Source of the DNA: Clostridium chauvoei
GTDB lineage: Bacteria > Bacillota > Clostridia > Clostridiales > Clostridiaceae
Assembly: GCF_002327185.1 (NCBI RefSeq)
Contig: NZ_CP018624.1
Span: forward strand, 1,550,001 to 1,614,000
Direction of reading: 5' to 3'
DNA length: 64,000 nt
This document shows positions 1 to 9,239 of the stretch, piece after piece; position 1 is the stretch's first letter, and each line of letters begins with the position of its first letter. Position numbers and translations under genes: made by a program. The notes beneath the pieces are model-generated. The model ran no database searches, was not told where the DNA came from, and was given only the letters and a program-made list of their open reading frames with translations.

Positions 1-37
1 ATACTATTATTTATATTTTTATTCATAAATTTTAATT

Positions 38-448
38 TTATTTATTCTCTAAAAGTAATTCATTATTCTTTGTAGTTTTATATAATTTATAATAGCTTAT
101 TATAGAAAATCCCGGTATAAATAACCCAAGAATCACCCAAACATAACTAACTTTAAATTCCTTACATATCTTAACTGCCATAATAGTAAGGTAAATTCCA
201 ATAGTAAATGCAATTACGCTTGAAATTAAGCCTGTTGTAAAGAAAAATGGGATATATAAAAGTAATGCCCACGGAATCCCTTTCCCATATTTAATTACTA
301 CATAATCTTGTGCTATAGGAATCCATGAAAGCCAGGATTTGTTAAATCCATCTTTTTTAGCTATATTATACATAGCTAGTCCTACAAATATATATGTTAA
401 AAAAGATAATCCTAAGAAAATATACGATATGTTTTCTAATAATGTCAA
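38..448 (-). CDS. Small integral membrane protein, unknown function
   Basis: A 136-residue protein that I cannot assign to a characterised family. About four hydrophobic segments span residues 7-28, 57-77, 79-94 and 103-118, and the C-terminal tail is polar and charged (KTTKNNE). The motif region NKSWLSWIPIAQ after the first helix resembles small clostridial membrane proteins of the DUF5684 type, but this is only an impression. The start is a TTG codon preceded at normal distance by AGGGGG. It lies downstream of, and in the same direction as, the SPFH gene but is separated from it by a terminator, so it is probably transcribed alone. Confidence 0.7.
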   Translation of the reverse strand: MTLLENISYIFLGLSFLTYIFVGLAMYNIAKKDGFNKSWLSWIPIAQDYVVIKYGKGIPWALLLYIPFFFTTGLISSVIAFTIGIYLTIMAVKICKEFKVSYVWVILGLFIPGFSIISYYKLYKTTKNNELLLENK

Positions 449-471
449 TTTTATTGCCCCCTATATTAAAA

Positions 472-497
472 TTAGCTAGCCTAAAAAGGCTAGCTAA
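472..497 (-). terminator. Terminator after SPFH gene
   Basis: Perfect 10-bp arms TTAGCTAGCC / GGCTAGCTAA with a 6-base loop, followed on the minus strand by a short T run. It sits just behind the stop of the stomatin-like gene. Confidence 0.75.
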
Positions 498-513
498 AAA
501 TATATTTTAAAAC

Positions 514-1452
514 TTATTTTTCACCTTTTAGCATTTCGCCTATTGCTGCTATACTACCTAAAGAAGATAAAGTTTCATTTGGAAGTATAAGCTTATTAGC
601 TGGATTATTAGCCATTTCTTTAAGAGCTTCAACTTGCTTTAATGCTATAACAGTTTCATTTGTACCTGATTGAATTATAGCTTCATTTACTTTTCTTATT
701 GCTTCTGCTTCTGCTTCTGCAATTTTAGCAATGGCCTTAGCTTTACCTTCAGCTTCTAATAATTGAGACTCTTTTAAACCTTCAGCTCTTCTAATATTAG
801 CTTGTTTTTCAGCTTCAGCTCTTAATATTTGAGATTGCTTTTCCCCTTCAGCTTTTTCAATTTCAGATTGTCTTAATCCTTCTGCTTGTAAAATCATAGC
901 TCTCTTATCTCTTTCAGCCTTCATTTGTTTTTCCATAGCTTCTTGAATTTCTTCTGGTGGAACTATATTTTTAATTTCTACTGAAAGAATTTTAATACCA
1001 TAAGCATCTGTAACTTCATCTATTATACTTAAAAGATCTTGATTTATTTTATCTCTACCTGATAAAACTTCATCTAAAGTCATATTACCAATAATATTTC
1101 TCATATTTGTTGTAGCGGAGTAAACAATACCTGCTTTATAATCTTCAATATTATATACAGCATCTCTTGCATTTAACAACTTGTAGAATATTACGTTATC
1201 TACTGAAATCTTAACATTGTCCTTAGTTATAACTGTTTGTGGTGGTACATCTAATATTTGTTGTTTTGTTGAAATTCTTTTTCTTACAAAATCAACAAAA
1301 GGAATTAAAAAGTGCCAGCCTGGTTCTAATATCCTGTGATATTGACCAAACCTTTCTACTACGTATAAATATCCAGTATTTACGATTTTAATTGTTGATA
1401 GTACTATGAATAGTAAAAATACTAAAAGTACTCCCATAAGAATCATTCCCAT
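514..1452 (-). CDS. SPFH/Band 7 (stomatin-like, QmcA type) membrane protein
   Basis: Membrane scaffold of the stomatin/prohibitin family (312 aa). One N-terminal transmembrane helix (about residues 4-24) is followed by the SPFH beta domain (YLYVVERFGQYHRILEPGWHFLIPFVD, about 25-180) and a long Ala/Glu/Lys-rich coiled coil with repeated AEG/AEAE units (about 185-262). Family members organise membrane microdomains and often oligomerise. The gene begins two bases after the stop of the NfeD gene, the classical NfeD-stomatin operon, so the two products very likely act together. The start ATG has a GAGGAGG site. The exact cellular role of this pair in Clostridium is not known from sequence. Confidence 0.93.
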   Translation of the reverse strand: MGMILMGVLLVFLLFIVLSTIKIVNTGYLYVVERFGQYHRILEPGWHFLIPFVDFVRKRISTKQQILDVPPQTVITKDNVKISVDNVIFYKLLNARDAVYNIEDYKAGIVYSATTNMRNIIGNMTLDEVLSGRDKINQDLLSIIDEVTDAYGIKILSVEIKNIVPPEEIQEAMEKQMKAERDKRAMILQAEGLRQSEIEKAEGEKQSQILRAEAEKQANIRRAEGLKESQLLEAEGKAKAIAKIAEAEAEAIRKVNEAIIQSGTNETVIALKQVEALKEMANNPANKLILPNETLSSLGSIAAIGEMLKGEK

Positions 1453-1453
1453 A

Positions 1454-1885
1454 TTATTTTTCCTCCTCTTTATTTACAATTATTTTATTACCTTCTATAC
1501 CTACTATTTTAAAATTAGTACCTTTTTTTATAGTATCACCATTATTTTGTATGGCCCAATATATTCCGTCAATTTTCACTCTTGCTTTTTTCTCAATATC
1601 AGCTTCTGCCTTCATAATTCTACCGATATAAGTTTCTTCCATTAACGGCGTATGTTTTACTGAAGTTTTAAATTTCTTTCTAGCCCATGGATAACCTATT
1701 GATATAGTAATAATACTTACTACTAAAAAGATTATAATTTGAATACCTACTGTAGCTCCTAATAAATCTGCAATCATAGCTGCAAAAGCACCTACTGCAA
1801 ACCAAACAAATAAAAAGCTACTTGTTAAAATGTCTAAAAGAGTTACTGCAATAGCAACTATAATCCAAAAAACCATTGAAAGCAT
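1454..1885 (-). CDS. NfeD family membrane protein (short form)
   Basis: A 143-residue short NfeD protein: hydrophobic helices at about residues 3-27, 30-45 and 48-65, then a soluble C-terminal OB-fold-like domain (about 80-140) with the typical ending IVGIEGNKIIVNKEE. It lacks the ClpP-like protease domain of long NfeD proteins. In this family the OB fold is thought to pair with the partner stomatin, which is encoded immediately downstream with essentially no gap. The start has a GGGGGAGG ribosome binding site 4 bases away. First gene of a two-gene operon transcribed away from nadE. Confidence 0.9.
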   Translation of the reverse strand: MLSMVFWIIVAIAVTLLDILTSSFLFVWFAVGAFAAMIADLLGATVGIQIIIFLVVSIITISIGYPWARKKFKTSVKHTPLMEETYIGRIMKAEADIEKKARVKIDGIYWAIQNNGDTIKKGTNFKIVGIEGNKIIVNKEEEK

Positions 1886-2059
1886 CTTACCTCCCCCTTT
1901 TTAATAATTATAACATATTTTGTTAACAAAAAATACATTTAAGTTACCCTGTGATTAAATTATATACTATTCTTTACATTATTGCAATGTTTTATTTATC
2001 TTTTTATATAGTTTTTTATAACCTTTAATAGGTTTTGTTTTAATTTTCTATTGTTGTGA

Positions 2060-2088
2060 TTGATTTTCTAAGGTTTTCCTTTTATTAT
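2060..2088 (+). promoter_or_regulatory. Candidate sigma-A promoter of nadE
   Basis: TTGATT (2060-2065) and TATTAT (2083-2088) separated by 17 bases, about 105 bases ahead of the preferred nadE start. The 310-base divergent gap 1886-2196 otherwise shows only AT-rich sequence. Confidence 0.45.
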
Positions 2089-2196
2089 TTATTTATAGGT
2101 ATTTTATTTATATTATTAATAAATACTAATAATATTAGATTTGTTACCCTAATATTATTAATTTATTTTAAACTACAAATGATAGGAGTAGATATT

Positions 2197-4101
2197 ATGG
2201 ATTTTATTAAAGTAGCAGCTGCGTGTCCTATTACACGTGTAGCTGATATTGATTATAATTTAGAAAATATTAATATATGTATAGATAAAGCTATAGAAAA
2301 TGGAGCTAAATCTATTGTTTTTCCTGAATTATGTATGACTTCTTACAGCTGTGGAGATTTATTTTTGCAATCTTCTCTTCTTGAAAAGTCAATGGAAGCT
2401 ATAGAAAAGCTTGTTTATAGAAGTGAACAAATTGACATGTTAATTACAGTTGGAGCTCCCCTTTATCTTAATAACGTTTTATATAATTGTGCTTATGTAA
2501 TATTTAAAGGAAAAATATTAGGAATAGTTCCTAAATCTTATATACCAAATTATACTGAGTTTTATGAAAAACGTTGGTTTAGTGAAGGACTTGGAATTAT
2601 AGATAAAAAAGTTAATCTTAGCTTCCAAAAAGATATTCCTTTTGGTTGCAATTTAATTTTTAGCTCAAAAGATTTTAAATTTGCTTTTGAAATATGTGAA
2701 GACCTTTGGGTTACTATCCCACCAAGTTCATACCTTTCATTAATGGGTGCAAATATAATAGGTAATCTATCTGCTTCTAATGAATTAGTTAGTAAAATGG
2801 ATTATAGAAGAAGTTTAGTTTCAAATCAAAGTGCACGATGTATGACTTCATATTTATATGCTTCAGCTGGAGTTCATGAATCTACTACTGATTTGCTATT
2901 TAGTGGACATTTATTAATATCTGAAAACGGAACTATACTTAATGAAAATGAAAGATTCCAAAGAGATAATGAGGTTATTTTCTCTTGTATCGATATATTT
3001 AGATTAAAAAGTGAACGACTTAAAAATATTAGCTTTAGAGACGCTCAAAAAATTATACCTTATCCAGCTAATTATATAGAGTTTAATTTCTCTGATACTG
3101 AAATAAAAGGTTTTGATAGATTTGTAGATAAACATCCCTTTGTTCCTTCAGATTCTAAGTCTCGTGAAAAAAGATGCAAGGAAATATTCAATATACAAGC
3201 AGCTGCTCTTGCAAAAAGAATGGAGCATACAGGTCTTAAAAAAGCTGTAATTGGTATTTCTGGTGGTCTTGACTCTACTTTAGCTCTTTTAGTTGTAGTT
3301 AAAACCTTTAAGTTATTAGGTATCGATAACAAAAATATAGTTACTATTACAATGCCTGGCTTTGGAACAACTGATAGAACTTATAATAACGCTTTAACTT
3401 TATGTAGAGAACTTGGTTGTGATTTAAGAGAAATAAATATTGTAAAGGCTGCCCTTCAACATTTTGAAGATATAGGCCACAATAAAGATATTCATGATGT
3501 TACTTATGAAAATGTTCAAGCAAGAGAAAGAACTCAAATTCTTATGGATCTAGCTAATAAAGAAGGGGGCTTACTAATTGGTACAGGTGATCTTTCAGAA
3601 CTTGCTTTAGGTTGGTGTACATATAATGGTGATCATATGAGTATGTATTCAGTAAATCCTTCTATTCCTAAAACATTAGTTAGATATTTAGTGCGATACG
3701 TTGCTGAAAAAGAATCTTTTAAAAATGTTTCTGAAACTTTATTAGATATTTTAGATACTCCTGTTAGCCCTGAATTACTTCCAAAAAGTGATAAAGGAGA
3801 AATAGTTCAAAAAACTGAAGACATAGTAGGACCTTATGAATTACATGACTTCTTCTTATATCACTTTATAAAGAATGGTTCATCTAAAGAAAGAATTCAA
3901 TTTCTAGCAGAGTATGCTTTTAAAAATGATTATAGTAAAGAAGAGATTAAAAAATGGTTAGATAAATTTATATATAGATTCTTTACCCAACAATTTAAAA
4001 GAAGTGCTCTTCCAGATGGTCCAAAGGTAGGTAGTATTTCTCTTAGTCCTAGAGGCGATTTTAGAATGCCATCTGATGCATCTTTTAATTCATTTAAATA
4101 A
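2197..4101 (+). CDS. nadE: Glutamine-dependent NAD+ synthetase
   Basis: Catalyses the last step of NAD synthesis, amidating nicotinate adenine dinucleotide with ammonia from glutamine (634 aa). The N-terminal nitrilase-fold glutaminase domain carries the triad residues Glu44 (FPELCMTSY), a lysine in VPKSYIPNY and Cys167 (FEICEDLW). The C-terminal synthetase domain has the PP-loop SGGLDS at 355-360 and the segment LIGTGDLSELALGWCTYNGDHM. An open frame extends upstream to 2056, but the ATG at 2197 is preferred because AGGAG lies 8 bases before it and homologues begin at FIKVAAACP. Monocistronic, ending at a strong hairpin shared with the convergent kinase gene. Confidence 0.96.
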   Translation: MDFIKVAAACPITRVADIDYNLENINICIDKAIENGAKSIVFPELCMTSYSCGDLFLQSSLLEKSMEAIEKLVYRSEQIDMLITVGAPLYLNNVLYNCAYVIFKGKILGIVPKSYIPNYTEFYEKRWFSEGLGIIDKKVNLSFQKDIPFGCNLIFSSKDFKFAFEICEDLWVTIPPSSYLSLMGANIIGNLSASNELVSKMDYRRSLVSNQSARCMTSYLYASAGVHESTTDLLFSGHLLISENGTILNENERFQRDNEVIFSCIDIFRLKSERLKNISFRDAQKIIPYPANYIEFNFSDTEIKGFDRFVDKHPFVPSDSKSREKRCKEIFNIQAAALAKRMEHTGLKKAVIGISGGLDSTLALLVVVKTFKLLGIDNKNIVTITMPGFGTTDRTYNNALTLCRELGCDLREINIVKAALQHFEDIGHNKDIHDVTYENVQARERTQILMDLANKEGGLLIGTGDLSELALGWCTYNGDHMSMYSVNPSIPKTLVRYLVRYVAEKESFKNVSETLLDILDTPVSPELLPKSDKGEIVQKTEDIVGPYELHDFFLYHFIKNGSSKERIQFLAEYAFKNDYSKEEIKKWLDKFIYRFFTQQFKRSALPDGPKVGSISLSPRGDFRMPSDASFNSFK

Positions 4102-4102
4102 A

Positions 4103-4140
4103 AAAATAGCCGTTTTGCTATAAAGCAAAATGGCTATTTT
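4103..4140. terminator. Bidirectional terminator between nadE and dNK
   Basis: Inverted repeat AAATAGCC-GTTTTGCT with AGCAAAAT-GGCTATTT around an ATAA loop, with A and T runs on the two sides, so it can serve both convergent genes. Confidence 0.85.
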
Positions 4141-4794
4141 TTATAAAGCTCTTACTTCTTTAAGCTTTTCTTCTACCATCTCAATTAATTTAACTTTATC
4201 TCTTTCATTATTTACTACATCCATAATATCCATATCTATAACTATAACTTCTGAAGCTTTATAATAATTCTTTACCCACGCATCATAATCTTTCCATAAA
4301 AATTCATAATATTCTCTTAAGCTATCATCTACTTCAAATTCTCTCCCTCTTAAAGCAATTCTCTTTAAAACTGTTTCAAAAGAACCTTTTAAGTAAACCA
4401 TTATATCTGGTGCCTTCTTTGGTAATTCATCAAGTTCTTCAAGCATATTGTTTAGAAGATCTTCATATATTTTCATTTCTAATTCATTAATTCTACCAAG
4501 TTCCATATTTTTTTTAGCAAAATACCAATCTTCATAAATTGATCTATCTAATACATTATTGTTATGTACTAAAGCTTCTTTTATGCTTTTAAATCTTGTA
4601 TTTAAAAAATATAATTGTAATAAAAAAGGATACCTTCTTTTTTGTATTTCTTCTTCTGTTTCACTATAAAATAAAGGTAGTATAGGATTGTCATCTACAC
4701 TTTCATAAAATACGTCTGTTTTAAAATGTTCTCCTAATATACTAGCAACTGAACTTTTCCCTAATCCAATCATTCCACCAACAACTATCAACAT
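4141..4794 (-). CDS. Deoxynucleoside kinase (dGK/dCK family)
   Basis: Phosphorylates salvaged deoxynucleosides to monophosphates (217 aa). The P-loop GMIGLGKS is at residues 7-14, followed by the substrate-binding segment VFYESVDDNPILPLFY (DNP signature), the DRS motif in NVLDRSIYEDWYFAK, and the LID arginines in RIALRGREFE. Length and motifs match Firmicute dGK/dCK enzymes. Whether it prefers deoxyguanosine or deoxyadenosine/deoxycytidine cannot be told from inspection; many Bacilli have two such genes and only one is seen here. Stop codon abuts the shared terminator. Confidence 0.9.
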   Translation of the reverse strand: MLIVVGGMIGLGKSSVASILGEHFKTDVFYESVDDNPILPLFYSETEEEIQKRRYPFLLQLYFLNTRFKSIKEALVHNNNVLDRSIYEDWYFAKKNMELGRINELEMKIYEDLLNNMLEELDELPKKAPDIMVYLKGSFETVLKRIALRGREFEVDDSLREYYEFLWKDYDAWVKNYYKASEVIVIDMDIMDVVNNERDKVKLIEMVEEKLKEVRAL

Positions 4795-4916
4795 GCGTCA
4801 CCTATCCTTTATGTTTTGTCTTTTTTTATCTTACAGAAAATTTTTTTAAGTTTCAAGTCTTGACATTTTCAAAAACAACACAACATATAGTAACGTTTTT
4901 ATTTTTCATACTATAT

Positions 4917-4940
4917 ATTGTATATATTAATATATACAAT
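4917..4940. repeat. 24-bp perfect AT palindrome
   Basis: Perfect palindrome with half-site ATTGTATATATT followed by its exact complement. It lies between the ddh terminator and the upstream region of the deoxynucleoside kinase gene. It may be an operator or simply AT-rich sequence. Confidence 0.5.
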
Positions 4941-4984
4941 AAAAAAGTTGTTTATTAATGGTAATTTAATCATCAATAAACAAC
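4941..4984 (-). terminator. Terminator of ddh
   Basis: Arms GTTGTTTATTAATG / CATCAATAAACAAC (one mismatch) followed on the minus strand by TTTTTT, 16 bases behind the ddh stop. Confidence 0.8.
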
Positions 4985-4999
4985 TACTAAATATCTCTT

Positions 5000-5980
5000 C
5001 TATAATATACTTCTTCTTAATTCATCTTCATTTTTAGGTGAAAGATAAGCAAATGGTATATCTAACACTGTTAATGTTCCTGTCTTTCCTTCCTTTGCTA
5101 ATCTGTAAATTGCTCTAGCATATGCTATTAAAACACTAGATGTGAATTCTGGATTACTTCCTAAATCTAAAGAAAATTCAACTCTTTGCTTTGTTCCATC
5201 TCCTGTTATACCAGTACGTATTACAAATCCACCATGAGGCATTCCTTTATGATTTTTTTCTAATTCTTCTTCTGATATAAAGTTTACTGTTGTATCATAA
5301 TCAGCAAAATAACTTGGCATGGTCTTAATTTCATTTTCTATTTTCTTTATATCTGCACCTTCTTCTGGCACTATATAACATACACGAGTATGTTTTTCTC
5401 TAACTGTAAGTTCTGGATTTAACCCTAATCTTACTTGTTCTAAAGCACTTTCTACTGGAACTGTATATTGTATTCCATTTTTCACGCCTTCTATTCTTCT
5501 TATAGCATCTGAATGTCCTTGACTTACACCTGTTCCCCAAAATGTATAATCTGTTCCTTGTGGTAAAGCTACTTGTCCCATCAATCTATTAAGAGAAAAT
5601 AATCCTGGATCCCAACCTACTGAAATTGCACTTAAAGTCCCTGCTGCCTTAGATACTTCATTCATCTTTGAAAAGTGCTCTGGAATCTTTGGATGATTAT
5701 CAAAACTATCAACTAAATTAAACATTTCTGCTACCATAGGCCCTTGCACTCTTAAATCTGTTGCTGATCCTCCGCACATTATCATTACATCTATAAGTCC
5801 TTTATAGTTTTGTATGTTGTTTATACTTTCAACTTCTGCTCCAAAAGTTTTAACTGTATCTACATCTCTCCTTGTAAACACTTTTACTAATTCAACATCA
5901 TCATTTTGAGCTACTGCTTTTTCTACACCTCTTCCAAGATTTCCATAACCAACTACCCCAATTTTTATTTTATTGCTCAT
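5000..5980 (-). CDS. ddh: meso-Diaminopimelate D-dehydrogenase
   Basis: NADPH-dependent reductive amination of tetrahydrodipicolinate to meso-diaminopimelate, a one-step route to the peptidoglycan cross-linking residue and to lysine (326 aa). The N-terminal Rossmann motif is GYGNLGRGV; other family segments are MCGGSATDL, DSFDNHPKIPEHF, SVGWDPGLFSLNRL, FWGTGVSQGHSDAIRR and PHGGFVIRTG. An upstream in-frame ATG at 6007 is less likely: GGAGGAG stands at proper distance before the ATG at 5980, giving MSNKIKIGVVGYG. Monocistronic. Confidence 0.95.
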   Translation of the reverse strand: MSNKIKIGVVGYGNLGRGVEKAVAQNDDVELVKVFTRRDVDTVKTFGAEVESINNIQNYKGLIDVMIMCGGSATDLRVQGPMVAEMFNLVDSFDNHPKIPEHFSKMNEVSKAAGTLSAISVGWDPGLFSLNRLMGQVALPQGTDYTFWGTGVSQGHSDAIRRIEGVKNGIQYTVPVESALEQVRLGLNPELTVREKHTRVCYIVPEEGADIKKIENEIKTMPSYFADYDTTVNFISEEELEKNHKGMPHGGFVIRTGITGDGTKQRVEFSLDLGSNPEFTSSVLIAYARAIYRLAKEGKTGTLTVLDIPFAYLSPKNEDELRRSIL

Positions 5981-6090
5981 TGTATTCTCCTCCTTTTTAT
6001 ACCACATTCAAACGCTACAAAAAATTTTTATGATACATATATAGTAGCATGATTATGCACTATTGTGAATATTTATTATTATCAGAATTA

Positions 6091-8034
6091 TCAATTAATT
6101 ACTTTAACCCCACCACTTAACATCATTTTTAATATACTATTAATCTCTTCTTCTATATCTCTATAACTAACATATATAGAGATAACTATATTTTTATAAT
6201 TCTCATCAATTTCCTTTATCAATCCGTAAAGCTTCTTTCCTTCTACTAAAAGGTTCTTTAATATAACATTATCTTTTCTTGGAATATAACCTATATGATA
6301 TCCATTATTATTTATTACCATAATAGCATTTTCATCAAAAGGATTTTTCTTTTCTTCCTTTAAAAAAACTATATCTTCTAAAAGTAACGATTTAGCTGCC
6401 TTTCTTATATCTAAATACTCTGTTCCCGCTACCTTTAAAGTTATAAGATAATTATCCTTTGAATGATCTTCTATCTCTATATCCTTTATATCTATTTTTT
6501 CAGCTATTCTACTTTCTAAACTATAATTAATAAATCTCATTAATTCTCTTGCAAACTCTAAGTCATCTTCTGAATCAGCTATAGATTTTATAGTTTCAAA
6601 ATTCTCTTTGCTTAAAATATCTTTATTTTCTTTTAGATTTTTAAGCGCTTCTTTTTTAGTAGGATTATATCTTGCCCCTAAAGCTTTTATATTTAAATTA
6701 ATAAATTCATTAGCTAAATCTCGCATTTCTTTTATTACAATATATAAACATTGATCTTCATCACTTTTATCTTCTTTACTATAAGTTATATCTTTTGCAT
6801 CAAATACGTTAGTATTTTTCAAAACCTCATCTATAAAACTTATAATTTTTCTTCTACTATTTTTATTGCTATTAAAGAGAATATATCTATATATCATGCT
6901 ATTGAAGTTATCTTTTTCTAAGATACTATATAGGTCATCAAAAGTAAGTTTTTGTTTTAATAAAAATGCTACTTCTAATATCTCATCTACTTTAATTTTT
7001 TCCTTTAAAAGCTCATCTTTTATAATATTTATCCACTTACTATCTGAGAATATAACTTCAATATCATTTAATATAATTTTCGTTTCCTTTATAGCCTCTT
7101 TATAAGAATTTCTTCCTTTTAGTAAAGAATTTTTATTATACTCTCCTACAGAAACTAAAATCCCCATTAATGCATATAAATGAATAAATTTATTGCCATA
7201 CTTTTTAAACATATTTACATAATCATAAGCTAAATCATAATTATAATTTTCTTTAAAATAAATATTACCTCTATAAAGTCTTCCTATTATTTTTGATAAT
7301 AAATTAAACTTTTTAGCATTTACTTTTCCATTATATAAATACCAAAAAATACTTAGCTTTTCAAAAATAATATTTGCAAGTTCCTCTTCGATTATATTAT
7401 TATCACTACCCTTTTCTACTAGCCAAAACCTTATATCATCTGATAAAACTTCTAACTTTGAAATGGCTATAAGCTTACCATATCCTCTAGATATTTTACA
7501 CACTTCAAAAATGAAAGTATTATATTTAGAATACTCTTTTACACCTTCTACACAGAAAAATATGTAGCTATTGTGTATAGAAAAAACTTTGAATATTTCT
7601 TTTGCTTCTTCTTTTCCAGATAACCTCAACAAAGTTAAACCTAATTTTATTTCATTTGAATTATTACTTTCTTTTGAAAATCTTACTCCATAGTCATATA
7701 AAATATCTTTTGAAATAATTCCTTCACTTAGCATACATTTAAACTTTTCTATAAACTCATAATAATAATCTACTATATTATAATTATTAATAAATAGTTC
7801 CAAGCTCTCTTTACTATACTCATCTTCTTTTAAAAAATATTTATATACAAGATCTATTGCCGTATTAGAAAGCATCACTCTATCTTTTATATTATACTCT
7901 TCATTTAAGTAAATTTTTTTCGCCTCGTATTCTCCTGAACGACTCATATTTTGCTTATTAAATGATTTATAACCATGTTTTTCTATATAATCATTTAATA
8001 TATCATATAAGAATACGACTGTACCCCTCTCCAT
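6091..8034 (-). CDS. HEAT-like helical protein with C-terminal HIRAN domain
   Basis: A 647-residue protein. The C-terminal portion (about residues 525-622) is a HIRAN domain: VAGTEYLDIRKAAKSLL, the conserved NPFDENAIMV segment and GYHIGYIPRKDN. HIRAN domains bind 3'-terminal or damaged single-stranded DNA and are usually joined to SWI/SNF helicases or nucleases. Here no helicase or nuclease motif is visible; the first 500 residues are predicted alpha-helical with HEAT-like pairs (for example NEIKLGLTLLRLSGKEEAK). The start is the ATG at 8034, 6 bases after AGGAGG; a GTG two codons upstream overlaps that site. Flanked by unrelated single genes. Function unknown. Confidence 0.8.
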   Translation of the reverse strand: MERGTVVFLYDILNDYIEKHGYKSFNKQNMSRSGEYEAKKIYLNEEYNIKDRVMLSNTAIDLVYKYFLKEDEYSKESLELFINNYNIVDYYYEFIEKFKCMLSEGIISKDILYDYGVRFSKESNNSNEIKLGLTLLRLSGKEEAKEIFKVFSIHNSYIFFCVEGVKEYSKYNTFIFEVCKISRGYGKLIAISKLEVLSDDIRFWLVEKGSDNNIIEEELANIIFEKLSIFWYLYNGKVNAKKFNLLSKIIGRLYRGNIYFKENYNYDLAYDYVNMFKKYGNKFIHLYALMGILVSVGEYNKNSLLKGRNSYKEAIKETKIILNDIEVIFSDSKWINIIKDELLKEKIKVDEILEVAFLLKQKLTFDDLYSILEKDNFNSMIYRYILFNSNKNSRRKIISFIDEVLKNTNVFDAKDITYSKEDKSDEDQCLYIVIKEMRDLANEFINLNIKALGARYNPTKKEALKNLKENKDILSKENFETIKSIADSEDDLEFARELMRFINYSLESRIAEKIDIKDIEIEDHSKDNYLITLKVAGTEYLDIRKAAKSLLLEDIVFLKEEKKNPFDENAIMVINNNGYHIGYIPRKDNVILKNLLVEGKKLYGLIKEIDENYKNIVISIYVSYRDIEEEINSILKMMLSGGVKVIN

Positions 8035-8082
8035 TTGCACCCTCCTTATACCTTATATAATGCTTCCTTATAACAAAAACTC

Positions 8083-8112
8083 CCTGCCTTTATCTGCAAG
8101 GAGTGCTTTAAA
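8083..8112 (-). terminator. Terminator of alpha/beta hydrolase gene
   Basis: Stem ACTCCTTGC / GCAGGGAGT on the minus strand, followed by TTTTTG. Confidence 0.7.
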
Positions 8113-8140
8113 AGTATTTTACCATTTAATGTTAATTATA

Positions 8141-9076
8141 TCAATTGCTATATTTTTTATCTTTTATAACATTCTCTATAAATACTCTTACAGTTTCTTT
8201 ATATAGTTTCTTATCTTTTGAATAAGCTCCTACATGTTTTGCACCCTCAATTAATAATAGCTTATTTTTATCCCCTTTTTTAACTTTATACATTTCCTCA
8301 CTCATAGAGTGTGGTACTAATTCATCTGATGTTCCATGAACAAACATAACTGGCACATCACTATTTTTAATATCGTCTATTGGTGATATCTTATTCATAT
8401 CAAATCCACATATTCTTTTAATTTTTCTGTTTAAAATGTGATAAACAGGGAAAAATGGAACTTTAGATTCTTTAAATTGTGACTTTATTATTTTTACACC
8501 ATTTGAATATGCACAATCAGCTATTATAAAATCTATTTTGTTACTATGCTTTCCTCCATACATTAAAACAGTAGCACCTCCCATTGATTGTCCATGTAAC
8601 CCTATAATCCCCTCCTTACCTACCTTTTCTCTCATTAAATCTACCCATTTATCCAAATCTTTAACTTCCTTATATCCATAAGTACTATGCTCTCCTTCAC
8701 TTTCTCCATGACTCCTCATATCTATAAGTAATACATTAAATCCTTCTTCAAAAAATATATCTGCAAATTGAAAACATACATAATGATTAGCTGTATATCC
8801 ATGATGTATTATAGCTATTTTTTTAGAATCCTTATTTTGCAAATAATAATAACCTTTTAATTTATATCCATCATAACTCCTTATTGTAAGCTCTTCTCCT
8901 TCTAAATTTTTATAATCTTCATAATCACTTGAAAACCTTTCCTTCATAGCTTTTATCATTTCATCTTTTGTTTTTCTCTTGTCCATAATTACCTTATAAA
9001 AAGCCTTTTTATTTATAAAATATAAAACAATACTTATAGAAACTAATAATATAGCAATTAATATTAGTATAGCCAT
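8141..9076 (-). CDS. Membrane-anchored alpha/beta hydrolase
   Basis: Serine hydrolase of the alpha/beta fold (311 aa), related to YqkD and other S33/BAAT-type bacterial hydrolases. A hydrophobic N-terminal helix (residues 2-20) probably anchors it in the membrane. Visible parts are the oxyanion segment HHGYTANH, the nucleophile elbow GQSMGG, the acid in FVHGTSDELVP and the histidine in EGAKHVGAY. The substrate is unknown; family members act on esters, lysophospholipids or peptides. Monocistronic, with a terminator behind it. Confidence 0.85.
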   Translation of the reverse strand: MAILILIAILLVSISIVLYFINKKAFYKVIMDKRKTKDEMIKAMKERFSSDYEDYKNLEGEELTIRSYDGYKLKGYYYLQNKDSKKIAIIHHGYTANHYVCFQFADIFFEEGFNVLLIDMRSHGESEGEHSTYGYKEVKDLDKWVDLMREKVGKEGIIGLHGQSMGGATVLMYGGKHSNKIDFIIADCAYSNGVKIIKSQFKESKVPFFPVYHILNRKIKRICGFDMNKISPIDDIKNSDVPVMFVHGTSDELVPHSMSEEMYKVKKGDKNKLLLIEGAKHVGAYSKDKKLYKETVRVFIENVIKDKKYSN

Positions 9077-9196
9077 TCCTACTCCCCCTTTTAATAATTA
9101 ATTTTTATTAAATTTCTAAGCTTAAATCATATAATAATTTTATCCTATTATGAATTTCTCTTCAACATTATATCCTTTTTATCTACTTATAACAAA

Positions 9197-9226
9197 AAGG
9201 ATGAACCCCTAATGGAGTTCATCCTT
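9197..9226 (-). terminator. Terminator of GH101 gene
   Basis: Stem AAGGATGAAC / GTTCATCCTT with a 10-base loop, then TTTTTG on the minus strand. Confidence 0.85.
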
Positions 9227-9239
9227 CTCTTTTATTATT

